The position numbers and the translations under genes were made by a program. A stretch of 37,497 nucleotides of DNA from Clostridiales bacterium (GTDB lineage Bacteria > Bacillota > Clostridia > Oscillospirales > CAG-272). Each line of letters begins with the position of its first letter. Positions within the stretch are counted from its first letter, which is position 1. This document shows, one piece after another, positions 1 to 7,736 of this stretch. The stretch covers positions 91,480 to 128,976 of the forward strand of contig DPGK01000029.1 of the NCBI GenBank assembly GCA_003523225.1, in the 5' to 3' direction. The notes under the pieces were generated by a model. That model was given only the letters and a program-made list of their open reading frames with translations, did not search any database and was not told the origin of the DNA.

Positions 1-52
1 TTTTTTTACAGCCCCTTTTTTGATTCCCGGTCTAATGACGCCTGCCGTGGAA

Positions 53-58
53 TATAAT
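53..58 (+). promoter_or_regulatory. Possible -10 element upstream of the PRC-barrel gene
   Basis: A TATAAT hexamer lies 27 bases before the start codon of the first gene. I see no convincing -35 hexamer 16-18 bases upstream, so this may be a promoter for an alternative sigma factor or a chance match. The rest of positions 1-85 holds only T-rich sequence that could be the tail of a terminator from the preceding gene outside the window. Confidence 0.3.
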
Positions 59-85
59 TTGAAGAACAGAATATGAAAGGCGGTA

Positions 86-382
86 ATGAAAATGTCCAAA
101 CGGTCAACGACCTGCGAGCTGAGGGAAAAGGATGTGATAAATCTCTGCGACGGCGCGCGGCTGGGACACGCCTGCGATTTTGAATTCGATGTTTGCGACG
201 GCAGAATATGCGCCATAATCGTCTGCCGTGAGACGGGCTTTCTCGGATTCGGCGGCGAGGAGTGCTTTGTTATTCCGTGGGAGAAGATCGAATGTATAGG
301 CGAGGACGCAGTGCTGGTAAAGATCCCGGTCGGGGATCTATGCTGCTTCGAACGGGACAGAAAGAAGGAGAGAAAAAAGTAA
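86..382 (+). CDS. YlmC/YmxH family PRC-barrel sporulation protein
   Basis: This 98-residue protein looks like the small PRC-barrel proteins annotated as YlmC/YmxH sporulation proteins. A short N-terminal segment leads into a motif built around INLCDGARLGHACDFEFD, then a hydrophobic strand (ICAIIV), a GFLGFGGEECFVIPW segment typical of the family, and a KI-[E/C]-IGEDAVLVKI strand. The C-terminus is basic (Lys/Arg/Glu rich). The start at 86 is supported by AAAGGCGG seven bases upstream. In related Clostridia such genes stand alone or near sporulation and cell-division genes; here it precedes rpsB with a separate promoter between. The molecular function of the family is not well established. Family assignment is by motif recognition, not by a search. 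Confidence 0.8.
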   Translation: MKMSKRSTTCELREKDVINLCDGARLGHACDFEFDVCDGRICAIIVCRETGFLGFGGEECFVIPWEKIECIGEDAVLVKIPVGDLCCFERDRKKERKK

Positions 383-414
383 TTGTAAATAAATTGTAAA
401 CAATAAGAATTTGA

Positions 415-443
415 TTGAAAAATAAGGAATAGTATGATATAAT
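415..443 (+). promoter_or_regulatory. Promoter for rpsB-tsf
   Basis: TTGAAA (415-420) and TATAAT (438-443) are separated by exactly 17 bases, and a TG at 435-436 makes an extended -10. This is a strong vegetative (sigma-A type) promoter and would start transcription near 450, giving a leader of about 160 bases before rpsB. Confidence 0.85.
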
Positions 444-453
444 ATCTGTGTTT

Positions 454-561
454 GCGCCGGAAGAACAGGTGAACGGCGCGGACGGGCTGTCTGCGGGCAC
501 CGCAGAGGCTCAGAATAAAACACACACGCCGTGCAAAGCGGTCGGGTGCCGCCGTTGGCGG
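454..561 (+). promoter_or_regulatory. Structured 5' leader of rpsB-tsf (possible S2 autoregulatory leader)
   Basis: The leader contains at least three short stem-loops: GCGCCG (454-459) with CGGCGC (474-479), CTGCGG (491-496) with CCGCAG (500-505) closed by a GCA loop, and CCGCC (549-553) with GGCGG (557-561). Ribosomal protein operons commonly carry autoregulatory leaders and E. coli S2 represses rpsB-tsf in this way. That this leader binds S2 is inference; I do not recognise it as a named motif. Confidence 0.45.
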
Positions 562-613
562 TTGTCCGCATTCGGGGCGGCGTGGTGGAAAAACCAGAAG
601 GAGGACACTTAAA

Positions 614-1375
614 ATGTCTGTTATCACCATCAAACAGCTTCTCGAAGCCGGCGTCCATTTCGGACACCACACCAGAAGATGGAACCCCAAAATGCAGGAG
701 TACATCTACACCGAGCGCAACGGTATCTACATCATCGACCTTCAGAAGACCGTAAAGAAGTTTGAAGAGGCCTATATGTACGTCCGTGAGCTTTCCGCCG
801 ACAACAAGTCCCTTCTTTTCGTCGGAACCAAAAAGCAGGCTGCCGACGCCATCAAGGAAGAGGCTGAAAGATGCGGAATGTTCTATGTAAACGTCCGTTG
901 GCCCGGCGGAATGATGACCAACTTCAAGACCATCAAGAAGTCCATCAACCGTCTCAACACCCTTACCAAGATGGCTGAGGACGGAACCTTTGATATGCTG
1001 CCCAAGAAGGAAGCTGCCGCCCGTCAGAAGGAAATGGCAGATCTCGAGAGAAACTACGGCGGTATCAAGAACATGAACGACCTTCCCGCCGCTATCTTCG
1101 TGGTTGACACCAAGAAGGAAGCCAATGCCGTCAAGGAAGCCAAGAAGCTCGGCATTCCCGTGATCGCCATCGTCGATACCAACTGCGACCCCGACGACGC
1201 CGATTATATCATTCCCGGCAACGATGATGCCATCCGCGCCATTAAGCTGATTTCCTCCGTCCTTGCCGACGCCGTTATCGAGGGCAGACAGGGTGCGGAA
1301 TCCGCCGATGTCGAAGCCGACGCCGCCGAGACCGCCGAGGCTGAGAAGACCGCCGCCGAGGCAGAAGCCGAATAA
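614..1375 (+). CDS. rpsB: 30S ribosomal protein S2
   Basis: Structural protein of the small ribosomal subunit, needed late in 30S assembly and for binding S1-type factors. The N-terminus ([20 protein letters not shown]) and the segments [22 protein letters not shown] and [20 protein letters not shown] are highly diagnostic of S2. The 253-residue length is normal; the last 30 or so residues form an Ala/Glu-rich acidic tail that varies between species. The start at 614 follows AGAAGGAGGA at a normal distance. It forms an operon with tsf 39 bases downstream, as in most bacteria. Codon use is strongly biased (AAG, GCC, CTC), as expected for a highly expressed gene. Confidence 0.98.
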   Translation: MSVITIKQLLEAGVHFGHHTRRWNPKMQEYIYTERNGIYIIDLQKTVKKFEEAYMYVRELSADNKSLLFVGTKKQAADAIKEEAERCGMFYVNVRWPGGMMTNFKTIKKSINRLNTLTKMAEDGTFDMLPKKEAAARQKEMADLERNYGGIKNMNDLPAAIFVVDTKKEANAVKEAKKLGIPVIAIVDTNCDPDDADYIIPGNDDAIRAIKLISSVLADAVIEGRQGAESADVEADAAETAEAEKTAAEAEAE

Positions 1376-1414
1376 TCGGTACGGTTCAGTTCAATAAAAT
1401 AGAGGAGATAAAAA

Positions 1415-2347
1415 ATGGCTGCTATTACCGCAAAAGATGTTGCCGCGCTCCGCGCCAAGACCGGTATCGGTATGATGGAGTGCAAAAAGGCCCTTGTTGA
1501 GGCAGAGGGCGATATGGAGAAGGCGCTCAAGGTTCTCAGAGAAAGAGGACTTGCAGTAGCCGCTAAGAAGGAAGGAAGAATCGCCGCCGACGGTGTCGTT
1601 GAGATACTCAAGGAGGGTGATGTGTCTGCAATGATCGAGGTCAACAGCGAGACAGACTTCGTTGCCAAGAACGCGACCTTCCGTGAATTTGTAACCTCAC
1701 TGCTCAAGACCATCATTGCCGCCAAGCCCGCCGACATCGACGCGCTGCTTGCCGCAAAGTATCTTGACACCGATCTGAGCGTCAACGATAAGCTCAAGGA
1801 AATGATATTCCAGATCGGCGAGAAGATCAACATCAGACGCTTTGTTGTCGTCAACGGTATCACCAGCACCTACGTCCATGGCGGAGGAGTTGCCGGTGTT
1901 ATCGTCGGATTTGACACCACCGCAGAGGTTGCCGCGACCGAGAAGTTCGCAAAGATGGCAAAGAATGTTGCGCTTCAGATCGCTTCCGGTAACCCGCCCA
2001 CATATATCACCCGCGAGGATGTTCCCGCAAGCGTGCTTGCCGAGGAAAAGGCTATCCAGATCGCCGCTATGAAGAACGATCCCAAGAACGCCAACAAGCC
2101 TGAGAACATTCTTGAAAAGATCGTTGTCGGTAAGCTCGGAAAGTACTACGAGCAGGTATGCCTTGACGAGCAGCAGTTCTTCCTTGACGATGACCTTACC
2201 GTCGGAAAGTATATTGCCAACACCGCCAAGGAGCTTGGCGCTGACATCAAGGTCAGAGAGTTCCACCTCTACGAAAAGGGAGAGGGAATTGAAAAGAGAG
2301 AGGACAATTTCGCAGACGAAATTGCAAAGCTCACTCACCAGGGCTGA
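1415..2347 (+). CDS. tsf: Elongation factor Ts
   Basis: Guanine-nucleotide exchange factor for EF-Tu. The N-terminal UBA-like helical region contains VAALRAKTGIGMMECKKAL and EGDMEKALKVLRERG, followed by the NSETDFVAKN motif whose TDFV residues contact EF-Tu. The rest (to residue 310) is the dimerisation/core region with two subdomains. The start codon follows AGAGGAGATAAAAA. It is the second gene of the rpsB-tsf operon, and an intrinsic terminator lies 28 bases after its stop. Length, motifs and context are all standard. Confidence 0.98.
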   Translation: MAAITAKDVAALRAKTGIGMMECKKALVEAEGDMEKALKVLRERGLAVAAKKEGRIAADGVVEILKEGDVSAMIEVNSETDFVAKNATFREFVTSLLKTIIAAKPADIDALLAAKYLDTDLSVNDKLKEMIFQIGEKINIRRFVVVNGITSTYVHGGGVAGVIVGFDTTAEVAATEKFAKMAKNVALQIASGNPPTYITREDVPASVLAEEKAIQIAAMKNDPKNANKPENILEKIVVGKLGKYYEQVCLDEQQFFLDDDLTVGKYIANTAKELGADIKVREFHLYEKGEGIEKREDNFADEIAKLTHQG

Positions 2348-2374
2348 TAGCTTCAGCTTTACCTTATAATATTA

Positions 2375-2416
2375 TCAGGGTATGCCGCGCCCGTGCGCGG
2401 CATACCCTGACTTTTG
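2375..2416 (+). terminator. Intrinsic terminator after tsf
   Basis: A perfect 16-bp stem (2375-2390 with 2395-2410) closed by a CCGT tetraloop is followed by CTTTTGATTTTT. It ends the rpsB-tsf operon. Confidence 0.93.
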
Positions 2417-2491
2417 ATTTTTGCCCTGTTTTGCCGTAGGCGAAAAAACGTAAAGGAAAATTCACGAAAAAAAGCGGGAAAAAGAGTAAAA

Positions 2492-2522
2492 TTCGCGATT
2501 TGGGTGTTTACAAAATCGCGAA
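2492..2522. repeat. Inverted repeat overlapping the pyrH promoter
   Basis: TTCGCGATTT (2492-2501) and AAATCGCGAA (2513-2522) are exact inverted copies with an 11-base spacer. The right arm lies in the promoter spacer and the -35 hexamer lies between the arms. This geometry suits a dimeric repressor operator or a cruciform, but it has no T-run and is not a terminator. The regulator is unknown. Confidence 0.7.
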
Positions 2523-2535
2523 AATAAGATAAAAT
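2507..2535 (+). promoter_or_regulatory. Promoter for the pyrH-polC gene run
   Basis: TTTACA (2507-2512) and TAAAAT (2530-2535) are 17 bases apart, each one mismatch from consensus. It lies about 40 bases before pyrH and is the only good promoter I see ahead of this long gene run. Confidence 0.65.
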
Positions 2536-2576
2536 ATAAGTGTGTGTGATTTTTTGATTTCAGAAAGGGCTTTTAT

Positions 2577-3284
2577 ATGCTTGAACCAAAATACAAAAGA
2601 ATATTGTTAAAGCTTTCGGGCGAAGCAATATCCGGCAGCGACGGTATCATCGACTTTGATTTTCTTGACCGTATAGCCGCTACGCTCGTTGAAATTTCCG
2701 CCGCGGGGGTCGAAACGGCTGTCATCTTCGGCGCGGGCAACATCTGGCGCGGCAGACAGGGCGGAGAAATGAACCGCGTTACCGCCGACAGAATGGGAAT
2801 GCTTGCCACGGTCATAAACTCGCTTGCCGCAAAGGACGCGGTCGAGCGCGCCGGAGGCAAAGCCGAGGTGTATACCTCCACCGATATGATGCCTTATGCG
2901 GAATATTATACCGCTGACCGCGCAATAGAGTCGCTCTCCGAAGGTAAGGTGGCTATTTTCGGCGGCGGAACGGGATGTCCCTATTTCTCCACAGATACGG
3001 CGGGTATGCTCCGGGCGATAGAGATAGGTGCCGACGCCTTCCTGCTGGCAAAGAATGTGGACGGTATCTATGACCGCGACCCCAAGGAGGGCAACGCAAA
3101 GCTCTTTGATGAGATCGGATACATGGACATGGTAAAGCTCGGTCTGCGCGGCATCGACCTTACCGCCTCGGCAATGGGCGCGGAGTTCGGACCTCCCGCC
3201 GTGGCGTTCAGGCTTGCCGATGTTGAGGATATCAAACGTGCCGTCGAAGGCAAGGGACGCGGCACTGTAATAGTAAGAAACTAA
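2577..3284 (+). CDS. pyrH: UMP kinase
   Basis: Phosphorylates UMP to UDP with ATP in pyrimidine nucleotide synthesis; a cytoplasmic hexamer of the amino-acid kinase fold in bacteria. Diagnostic segments are LLKLSGEAISGSDG at the N-terminus, VIFGAGNIWRGRQGG, AIFGGGTGCPYFSTDTA and LLAKNVDGIYDRDPKEG. The 235-residue length is normal. The start is supported by GAAAGGG upstream. It begins a long co-directional run and is followed after 33 bases by frr, an arrangement conserved across Firmicutes. The inverted repeat over its promoter suggests specific control. Confidence 0.98.
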   Translation: MLEPKYKRILLKLSGEAISGSDGIIDFDFLDRIAATLVEISAAGVETAVIFGAGNIWRGRQGGEMNRVTADRMGMLATVINSLAAKDAVERAGGKAEVYTSTDMMPYAEYYTADRAIESLSEGKVAIFGGGTGCPYFSTDTAGMLRAIEIGADAFLLAKNVDGIYDRDPKEGNAKLFDEIGYMDMVKLGLRGIDLTASAMGAEFGPPAVAFRLADVEDIKRAVEGKGRGTVIVRN

Positions 3285-3317
3285 AATAAAACGGAACATA
3301 ATCAGGAGGAAAATGAC

Positions 3318-3872
3318 ATGAAACTCGATACCAAGGCATATGAGGAAAAAATGCAGAAGTCGATCTCGTCCTTCCGCGGCGAGCTTGACGTAATACGCGC
3401 GGGTCAGGCTAATCCGCAGCTGGTCAACCGTGTGAGCTTTGAATATTACGGAGCACCCACACCCATTACCAATATGGCGGACGTAAAGGTGACCGACGCC
3501 AAGACCGTCACCATCACACCTTACGACCCCTCAACTCTCAAGGCAATGGAGCGCGCACTGCTTGCCTCCGACATCGGTATCACACCGGCAAACGACGGCA
3601 GAGCGCTGCGTCTGGTTTTTCCTCAGCCCACTGAGGAGAGACGTAAGGAGATCGTCAAGCAGGTGCAGAAGATGGGTGAGGATGCAAAGGTCGCTATCCG
3701 CAACATCCGCCGCGACGCGAACGATGTCTGCAAGAAGCTGAAAAAGGATTCCGAAATGACCGAGGACGAACAGAAGGCGTCCGAAAAGGCGGTTCAGGAT
3801 CTGACAGACAAGTACATCAAGGAGATCGACGAGATAGTCGCGAAAAAATCCAAGGAAATCATGTCCATCTGA
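3318..3872 (+). CDS. frr: Ribosome recycling factor
   Basis: With EF-G it splits post-termination ribosomes into subunits. The 184-residue protein has the tRNA-like two-domain layout: a long three-helix bundle (residues 1-30 and about 105-184) and a small inserted beta domain (about 31-104). Diagnostic strings are VIRAGQANPQLVNRV, EYYGAPTPI, PYDPSTLKAMERALLASDIG and the charged NIRRDANDVCKKLKKD. The start follows AGGAGGAAAATGAC closely. The stop is 18 bases before the preferred uppS start, so the two are probably co-translated. Confidence 0.98.
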   Translation: MKLDTKAYEEKMQKSISSFRGELDVIRAGQANPQLVNRVSFEYYGAPTPITNMADVKVTDAKTVTITPYDPSTLKAMERALLASDIGITPANDGRALRLVFPQPTEERRKEIVKQVQKMGEDAKVAIRNIRRDANDVCKKLKKDSEMTEDEQKASEKAVQDLTDKYIKEIDEIVAKKSKEIMSI

Positions 3873-3890
3873 GTGCGGCGGAGAAGCTGT

Positions 3891-4604
3891 ATGGGAGACA
3901 ATATCAAAGCGCCTGCGTCGGGTGAGGCGGGCAGCCTGCGCCACATTGCTTTTATTATGGACGGCAACGGGCGCTGGGCAAAAAAGCGCGGCTTGCCGCG
4001 CAGTGCCGGGCACTCCGCAGGCGCGCGCGCATTTCGTGAGATCGTAAATTATTGCGGGGACATCGGCATAGAATGTGTAACGGTGTACGCTTTTTCAACC
4101 GAAAACTGGGGCAGACCTGCCGCAGAGGTGCGCTCGATCATGAAGCTGCTCGGCGACTACCTTAAGGAATGCGAGGAATCGGCGGACAAATACGATATCC
4201 GTATGCGTTTCCTCGGCGATCTTTCACGCCTTGACGACGATCTTCGCCTTCGCGCCGAGGCGCTTGTCGAGCGCACAAAAAACAAAAAACTCTGTCTCAA
4301 CATCGCCCTTAATTACGGCGGCAGAGACGAGCTTGTTCATGCCTTCAACCGGCTTGCCGACGAGGGAAAGCGCAATATCACCGCAGAAGATATTGAAGGC
4401 GCGCTTTATACCGCCGGACTGCCCGACCCCGATCTGATCGTGCGCACCGGCGGCGAAATGCGGATCTCCAACTTTCTGCTCTGGCAGTCCGCATACGCGG
4501 AGTATTATTCAACCGATGTGCTGTGGCCCGATATGAAGCCGCACGATGTAGACCTCGCAGTAGAGGAATTCCATAAAAGAAAGAGAAGATTCGGCAAGGT
4601 CTGA
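3891..4604 (+). CDS. uppS: Undecaprenyl pyrophosphate synthase (cis-prenyltransferase)
   Basis: Condenses isopentenyl units onto farnesyl diphosphate to make the C55 carrier for peptidoglycan and wall polymers. HIAFIMDGNGRWAKKRG near the N-terminus holds the catalytic Asp (residue 24) and the phosphate-binding GNGR loop; GHSAGA, YAFSTENW, NIALNYGGRDE and DLIVRTGGEMRISNFLLWQ are family hallmarks. I chose the ATG at 3891 because CGGAGAAG lies just before it; an in-frame GTG at 3873 overlaps the frr stop region and lacks a binding site. This gives 237 residues, the usual size. It is directly followed by cdsA, the conserved order. Confidence 0.97.
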   Translation: MGDNIKAPASGEAGSLRHIAFIMDGNGRWAKKRGLPRSAGHSAGARAFREIVNYCGDIGIECVTVYAFSTENWGRPAAEVRSIMKLLGDYLKECEESADKYDIRMRFLGDLSRLDDDLRLRAEALVERTKNKKLCLNIALNYGGRDELVHAFNRLADEGKRNITAEDIEGALYTAGLPDPDLIVRTGGEMRISNFLLWQSAYAEYYSTDVLWPDMKPHDVDLAVEEFHKRKRRFGKV

Positions 4605-4620
4605 ATCTTCAAAGACAGTG

Positions 4621-5445
4621 ATGTTAAAAAGGACGATTACCGCCGTCTGCATGGCGGTCATACTGATTCCGGTGCTGATTATATGGCAGGATACCGCTAT
4701 CTTCGCCGCTTTGTTTGCTTTTGTGGCGGTCATGGCGGAGTTTGAGCTGCTGCGGTGTCTCGACCTGCACAAGAATGTACCGATCTCGATTACATTATAC
4801 GCCGCCGCAGGTGCGGCTCCCTTTGCCGCGCGTTATCTCGGACGTGAAATGTTCCTTTGCGGTGCGCTGGCGGTTCTCGGGCTTATTCTGCTTATTTCGC
4901 TGACGGTATTTACCTTCTCCAAGGGGCGCGTCACGCTTGAGCAGTCCTGCGGGGCCGGTGCGGTGGGGATTTACATCATCCTTGCCTTTACCTCTGTCGT
5001 TTTGCTTTGTGATTCCACTGCCGGGCGCTATACCTACCTGCTCGTCTTTATCGGCGCGTGGTCTACCGATGTTTTTGCGTATATCTGCGGCAGACTGTTC
5101 GGCAAGCACAAGCTGATTCCGGCAATAAGCCCGAAAAAGACTGTGGAGGGCTCGGTAGGCGGCATAGTTTTCTGCGTTGCCGCATTTCTGATCTACGGCT
5201 GGGTGCTTGAAAAATTTGCCGACGTAAATCCCGACTATCTGGTCTTTGCCGTCGGCGGAATATTCACCTCCGTGGTTTCTCACGCGGGAGATCTTATCAT
5301 GTCGGCAATAAAGCGCAGCTGTGGGATCAAGGACTTCGGAAAAATACTTCCCGGACACGGCGGGATGCTTGACAGGTTTGATTCGGTGATGGCGGTATCT
5401 CTTATGCTGCTGTTCCTTGAATCCTTCTTCGGGCTTATGAACTGA
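4621..5445 (+). CDS. cdsA: Phosphatidate cytidylyltransferase (CDP-diglyceride synthase)
   Basis: Makes CDP-diacylglycerol from phosphatidate and CTP, the branch point of phospholipid synthesis, in the cytoplasmic membrane. The sequence is strongly hydrophobic with about eight membrane segments. Its C-terminal third carries the cytidylyltransferase signature: LIPAISPKKTVEGSVGG, a Ser/Asp-rich turn SHAGDLIMSAIKRSCGIKD and LPGHGGMLDRFDS, whose Asp residues bind metal. Start choice is uncertain: GTG 4618 and ATG 4621 are adjacent and neither has a strong ribosome binding site. The gap to uppS is 16 bases, so translation is probably coupled. Confidence 0.96.
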   Translation: MLKRTITAVCMAVILIPVLIIWQDTAIFAALFAFVAVMAEFELLRCLDLHKNVPISITLYAAAGAAPFAARYLGREMFLCGALAVLGLILLISLTVFTFSKGRVTLEQSCGAGAVGIYIILAFTSVVLLCDSTAGRYTYLLVFIGAWSTDVFAYICGRLFGKHKLIPAISPKKTVEGSVGGIVFCVAAFLIYGWVLEKFADVNPDYLVFAVGGIFTSVVSHAGDLIMSAIKRSCGIKDFGKILPGHGGMLDRFDSVMAVSLMLLFLESFFGLMN

Positions 5446-5469
5446 CGACGGGACGGTCGGAATAAAAAA

Positions 5470-6642
5470 ATGACAATGAATGAAAAAAAGCTGATACTGC
5501 TTGGTTCTACCGGTTCGGTGGGTACGCAGGCTGCGGATGTTGCACGGGCACGGGGTAATTCGGTCCGTGCAATTTGCGCAAAAAGCAATGTAAGCGCCGT
5601 GGAGGCGCAGATACGTGAATTTTTACCTGCGGCGGCGGCAATGTCCGACCCGGCTGCGGCGAGCGCACTGCGCACTGCAGTCGCCGATCTTCCGGTCAGG
5701 GTCTATTCCGGAGTCGAGGGGATATGCGAGATGATCGCCGACTCCGACGCCGACACGGCAATAAATTCTATAATCGGATACGCCGGACTTGACCCGACGC
5801 TTGCCGTTATCGACAGCGGGAAAGATCTTGCTCTTGCCAATAAGGAATCGCTTGTTGTGGCGGGAGAGATAGTTATGAGCCGCGCGGCGGAGCGGGGAGT
5901 TGACATTGCACCCGTTGACAGCGAGCACTGTGCTATTGACCAGTGCCTGCGCTCAGGCAGCCGACGCGAGATAAAAAAACTTATTATCACCGCCTCCGGC
6001 GGTCCGTTTTACGGGAAAAAGCGCTCTGAGCTTTCCGGAATAACCGTTGCCGAGGCGCTGGCGCATCCCACATGGAGCATGGGCGCAAAGATAACCGTCG
6101 ACAGCGCCACTCTGATGAACAAGGGCTTTGAGCTTATCGAAGCCGCGCACCTTTTCGGCGTGAATGCCGACAGGATAAAAGTTATAGTCCACCGCGAGAG
6201 TGTGATCCACTCAATGGTGGAGTTTGCCGACAATTCCGTGATAGCACAGCTTTCGGTCCCCGACATGAGACTTTGCGTGCAATACGCGCTCAACCGCCCG
6301 ATGCGCGACGCGGCGGTGATAGAGGAGCTGGATCTTTGCCGGATATCGCGGCTCAGCTTTGCCGAGCCGGATGAGGACACCTTTATCCCGTTGCGGCTGG
6401 CGCGTCAGGCGCAGGAGGCAGGGGGAGCGTCCGCGGCGGTACTCAATGCGGCAAACGAGGTAGCGGTGTGGGACTTTCTGTCCGGCAAATGCCGTTTTAC
6501 CGATATTATCGACACGCTTTCCTATGTCTGCGGCGAGTTTGCCTCATACTCGCCGTCCGTAAGGACACTTGAGGGCATACGCGAGGCTGACGCCGCGGCG
6601 CGGGACTGCGCCCGCGGATATCTTGAACGCATTGCCCGCTGA
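5470..6642 (+). CDS. dxr: 1-deoxy-D-xylulose 5-phosphate reductoisomerase
   Basis: Second enzyme of the MEP isoprenoid pathway; converts DXP to MEP with NADPH and a divalent metal. The N-terminal NADPH-binding loop is LLGSTGSVGTQAADV. ANKESLVVAG, the metal-site region PVDSEHCAIDQCL, TASGGPF, HPTWSMGAKITVDSATLMNK and HRESVIHSMVEF follow in the expected order, and the C-terminal four-helix domain is present (390 residues in all). The metal-site string reads HCAIDQ where most homologues have HSAIFQ; the Asp and Glu ligands are kept. It supplies isoprenoid precursors used by uppS upstream, and ispG of the same pathway lies two genes downstream. Confidence 0.97.
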   Translation: MTMNEKKLILLGSTGSVGTQAADVARARGNSVRAICAKSNVSAVEAQIREFLPAAAAMSDPAAASALRTAVADLPVRVYSGVEGICEMIADSDADTAINSIIGYAGLDPTLAVIDSGKDLALANKESLVVAGEIVMSRAAERGVDIAPVDSEHCAIDQCLRSGSRREIKKLIITASGGPFYGKKRSELSGITVAEALAHPTWSMGAKITVDSATLMNKGFELIEAAHLFGVNADRIKVIVHRESVIHSMVEFADNSVIAQLSVPDMRLCVQYALNRPMRDAAVIEELDLCRISRLSFAEPDEDTFIPLRLARQAQEAGGASAAVLNAANEVAVWDFLSGKCRFTDIIDTLSYVCGEFASYSPSVRTLEGIREADAAARDCARGYLERIAR

Positions 6643-6683
6643 TTACTGAAAAAATTCCGCCGTCGGCGGTTATGGGAGAATCA

Positions 6684-7718
6684 ATGATATTTCTTTATTT
6701 TCTTCTTACAATATTTCTGCTCGGAATACTGATACTGGTTCATGAGGGCGGTCACTTTCTGATTGCGCGGGCAAACGGCATCAAGGTTGAGGAGTTTGCC
6801 ATCGGAATGGGACCGAAGATACTGACCCGTGTGTCGAAAAAAAGCGGCATCCGGTATTCGCTTCGGCTTTTTCCTATAGGCGGATTTGTCAGCATGGCGG
6901 GGGAGGACGAGGAGTCGGATAATCCCGATGCATTCTGCAACAAAAGCGTATGGCGGCGTATGCTGACCATCATTGCAGGACCGCTTACCAACATTCTGAT
7001 AGGTATTATTTGTATGCTGATACTGGTCTGCGGCAGTGAAAATCTTGCCTCAACCACCGTCGCGCAGTTCCGCGACGGGTCTGTAAGCTCGTCGTGGCTT
7101 AAGGAGGGCGACCGTATCACCTCCGTCGGCGGAGTCCCGGTACACACCGGCAATGAGCTTGTATATGAGATCATGAACAGCGGATACGAGCCGGTAAAGG
7201 TCACTGTCGTGCGCGACGGAGAGAAGCTGACGCTTGAGGGAGTTGAGTTTCCGACCTTTACAGACTCCGGAGCGACATTCGGTGAGGCGGATTTTATTCC
7301 GTATGCAGAAGCGAAGAATTTCGGAAACATCATCAAGCACTCCTTCTTCCGCTCGCTTTCCACAATAAAGATGATATGGGATTCGCTTGTTGACATGATA
7401 AGCGGAAGATACGGTCTTGAGGCGGTGTCAGGACCGATCGGTATCACCGAAACGGTCGGAGAGGTGGCAAAGCAGGGCGGAATGAATCTGCTTTACCTAT
7501 TCGTTGTGCTGGCAATGAATCTCGGCGTAGTCAACCTTCTGCCGGTCCCGGCGCTTGACGGAGGCAGATTTGTATTTCTTCTCATTGAGGGCATAATCGG
7601 CAGACCGATAAACCGCAAGGTCGAGGCATATGTCAATGCCGCAGGTCTTTTCATTCTGTTGGCGCTTATGGTGCTGATAGGCTTCAAGGACATCTTCACC
7701 CTGATAAGATCGCACTGA
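6684..7718 (+). CDS. rseP: Site-2 protease (RseP/RasP family zinc metalloprotease)
   Basis: Intramembrane protease that cuts transmembrane substrates such as anti-sigma factors and signal-peptide remnants. The first membrane helix ends in the zinc motif HEGGH (His20, Glu21, His24); a second helix follows at about residues 90-110, then one PDZ domain (around SSWLKEGDRITSVGGVPV), and the C-terminal membrane region with NLLPVPALDGGR, whose Asp is the third zinc ligand. I prefer ATG 6684 because GGGAGAA sits at correct spacing and the protein then starts at the membrane helix; ATG 6672 is possible. The place between dxr and ispG is conserved in Clostridia. Confidence 0.95.
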   Translation: MIFLYFLLTIFLLGILILVHEGGHFLIARANGIKVEEFAIGMGPKILTRVSKKSGIRYSLRLFPIGGFVSMAGEDEESDNPDAFCNKSVWRRMLTIIAGPLTNILIGIICMLILVCGSENLASTTVAQFRDGSVSSSWLKEGDRITSVGGVPVHTGNELVYEIMNSGYEPVKVTVVRDGEKLTLEGVEFPTFTDSGATFGEADFIPYAEAKNFGNIIKHSFFRSLSTIKMIWDSLVDMISGRYGLEAVSGPIGITETVGEVAKQGGMNLLYLFVVLAMNLGVVNLLPVPALDGGRFVFLLIEGIIGRPINRKVEAYVNAAGLFILLALMVLIGFKDIFTLIRSH

Positions 7719-7736
7719 CATGACCGGAGCATACTG

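Noticed and set aside
1697..2338. Open frame of 213 codons opposite tsf
   Set aside because: It is fully antisense to a certain, highly biased gene and has repetitive Leu/Val/Asp composition typical of a shadow frame.
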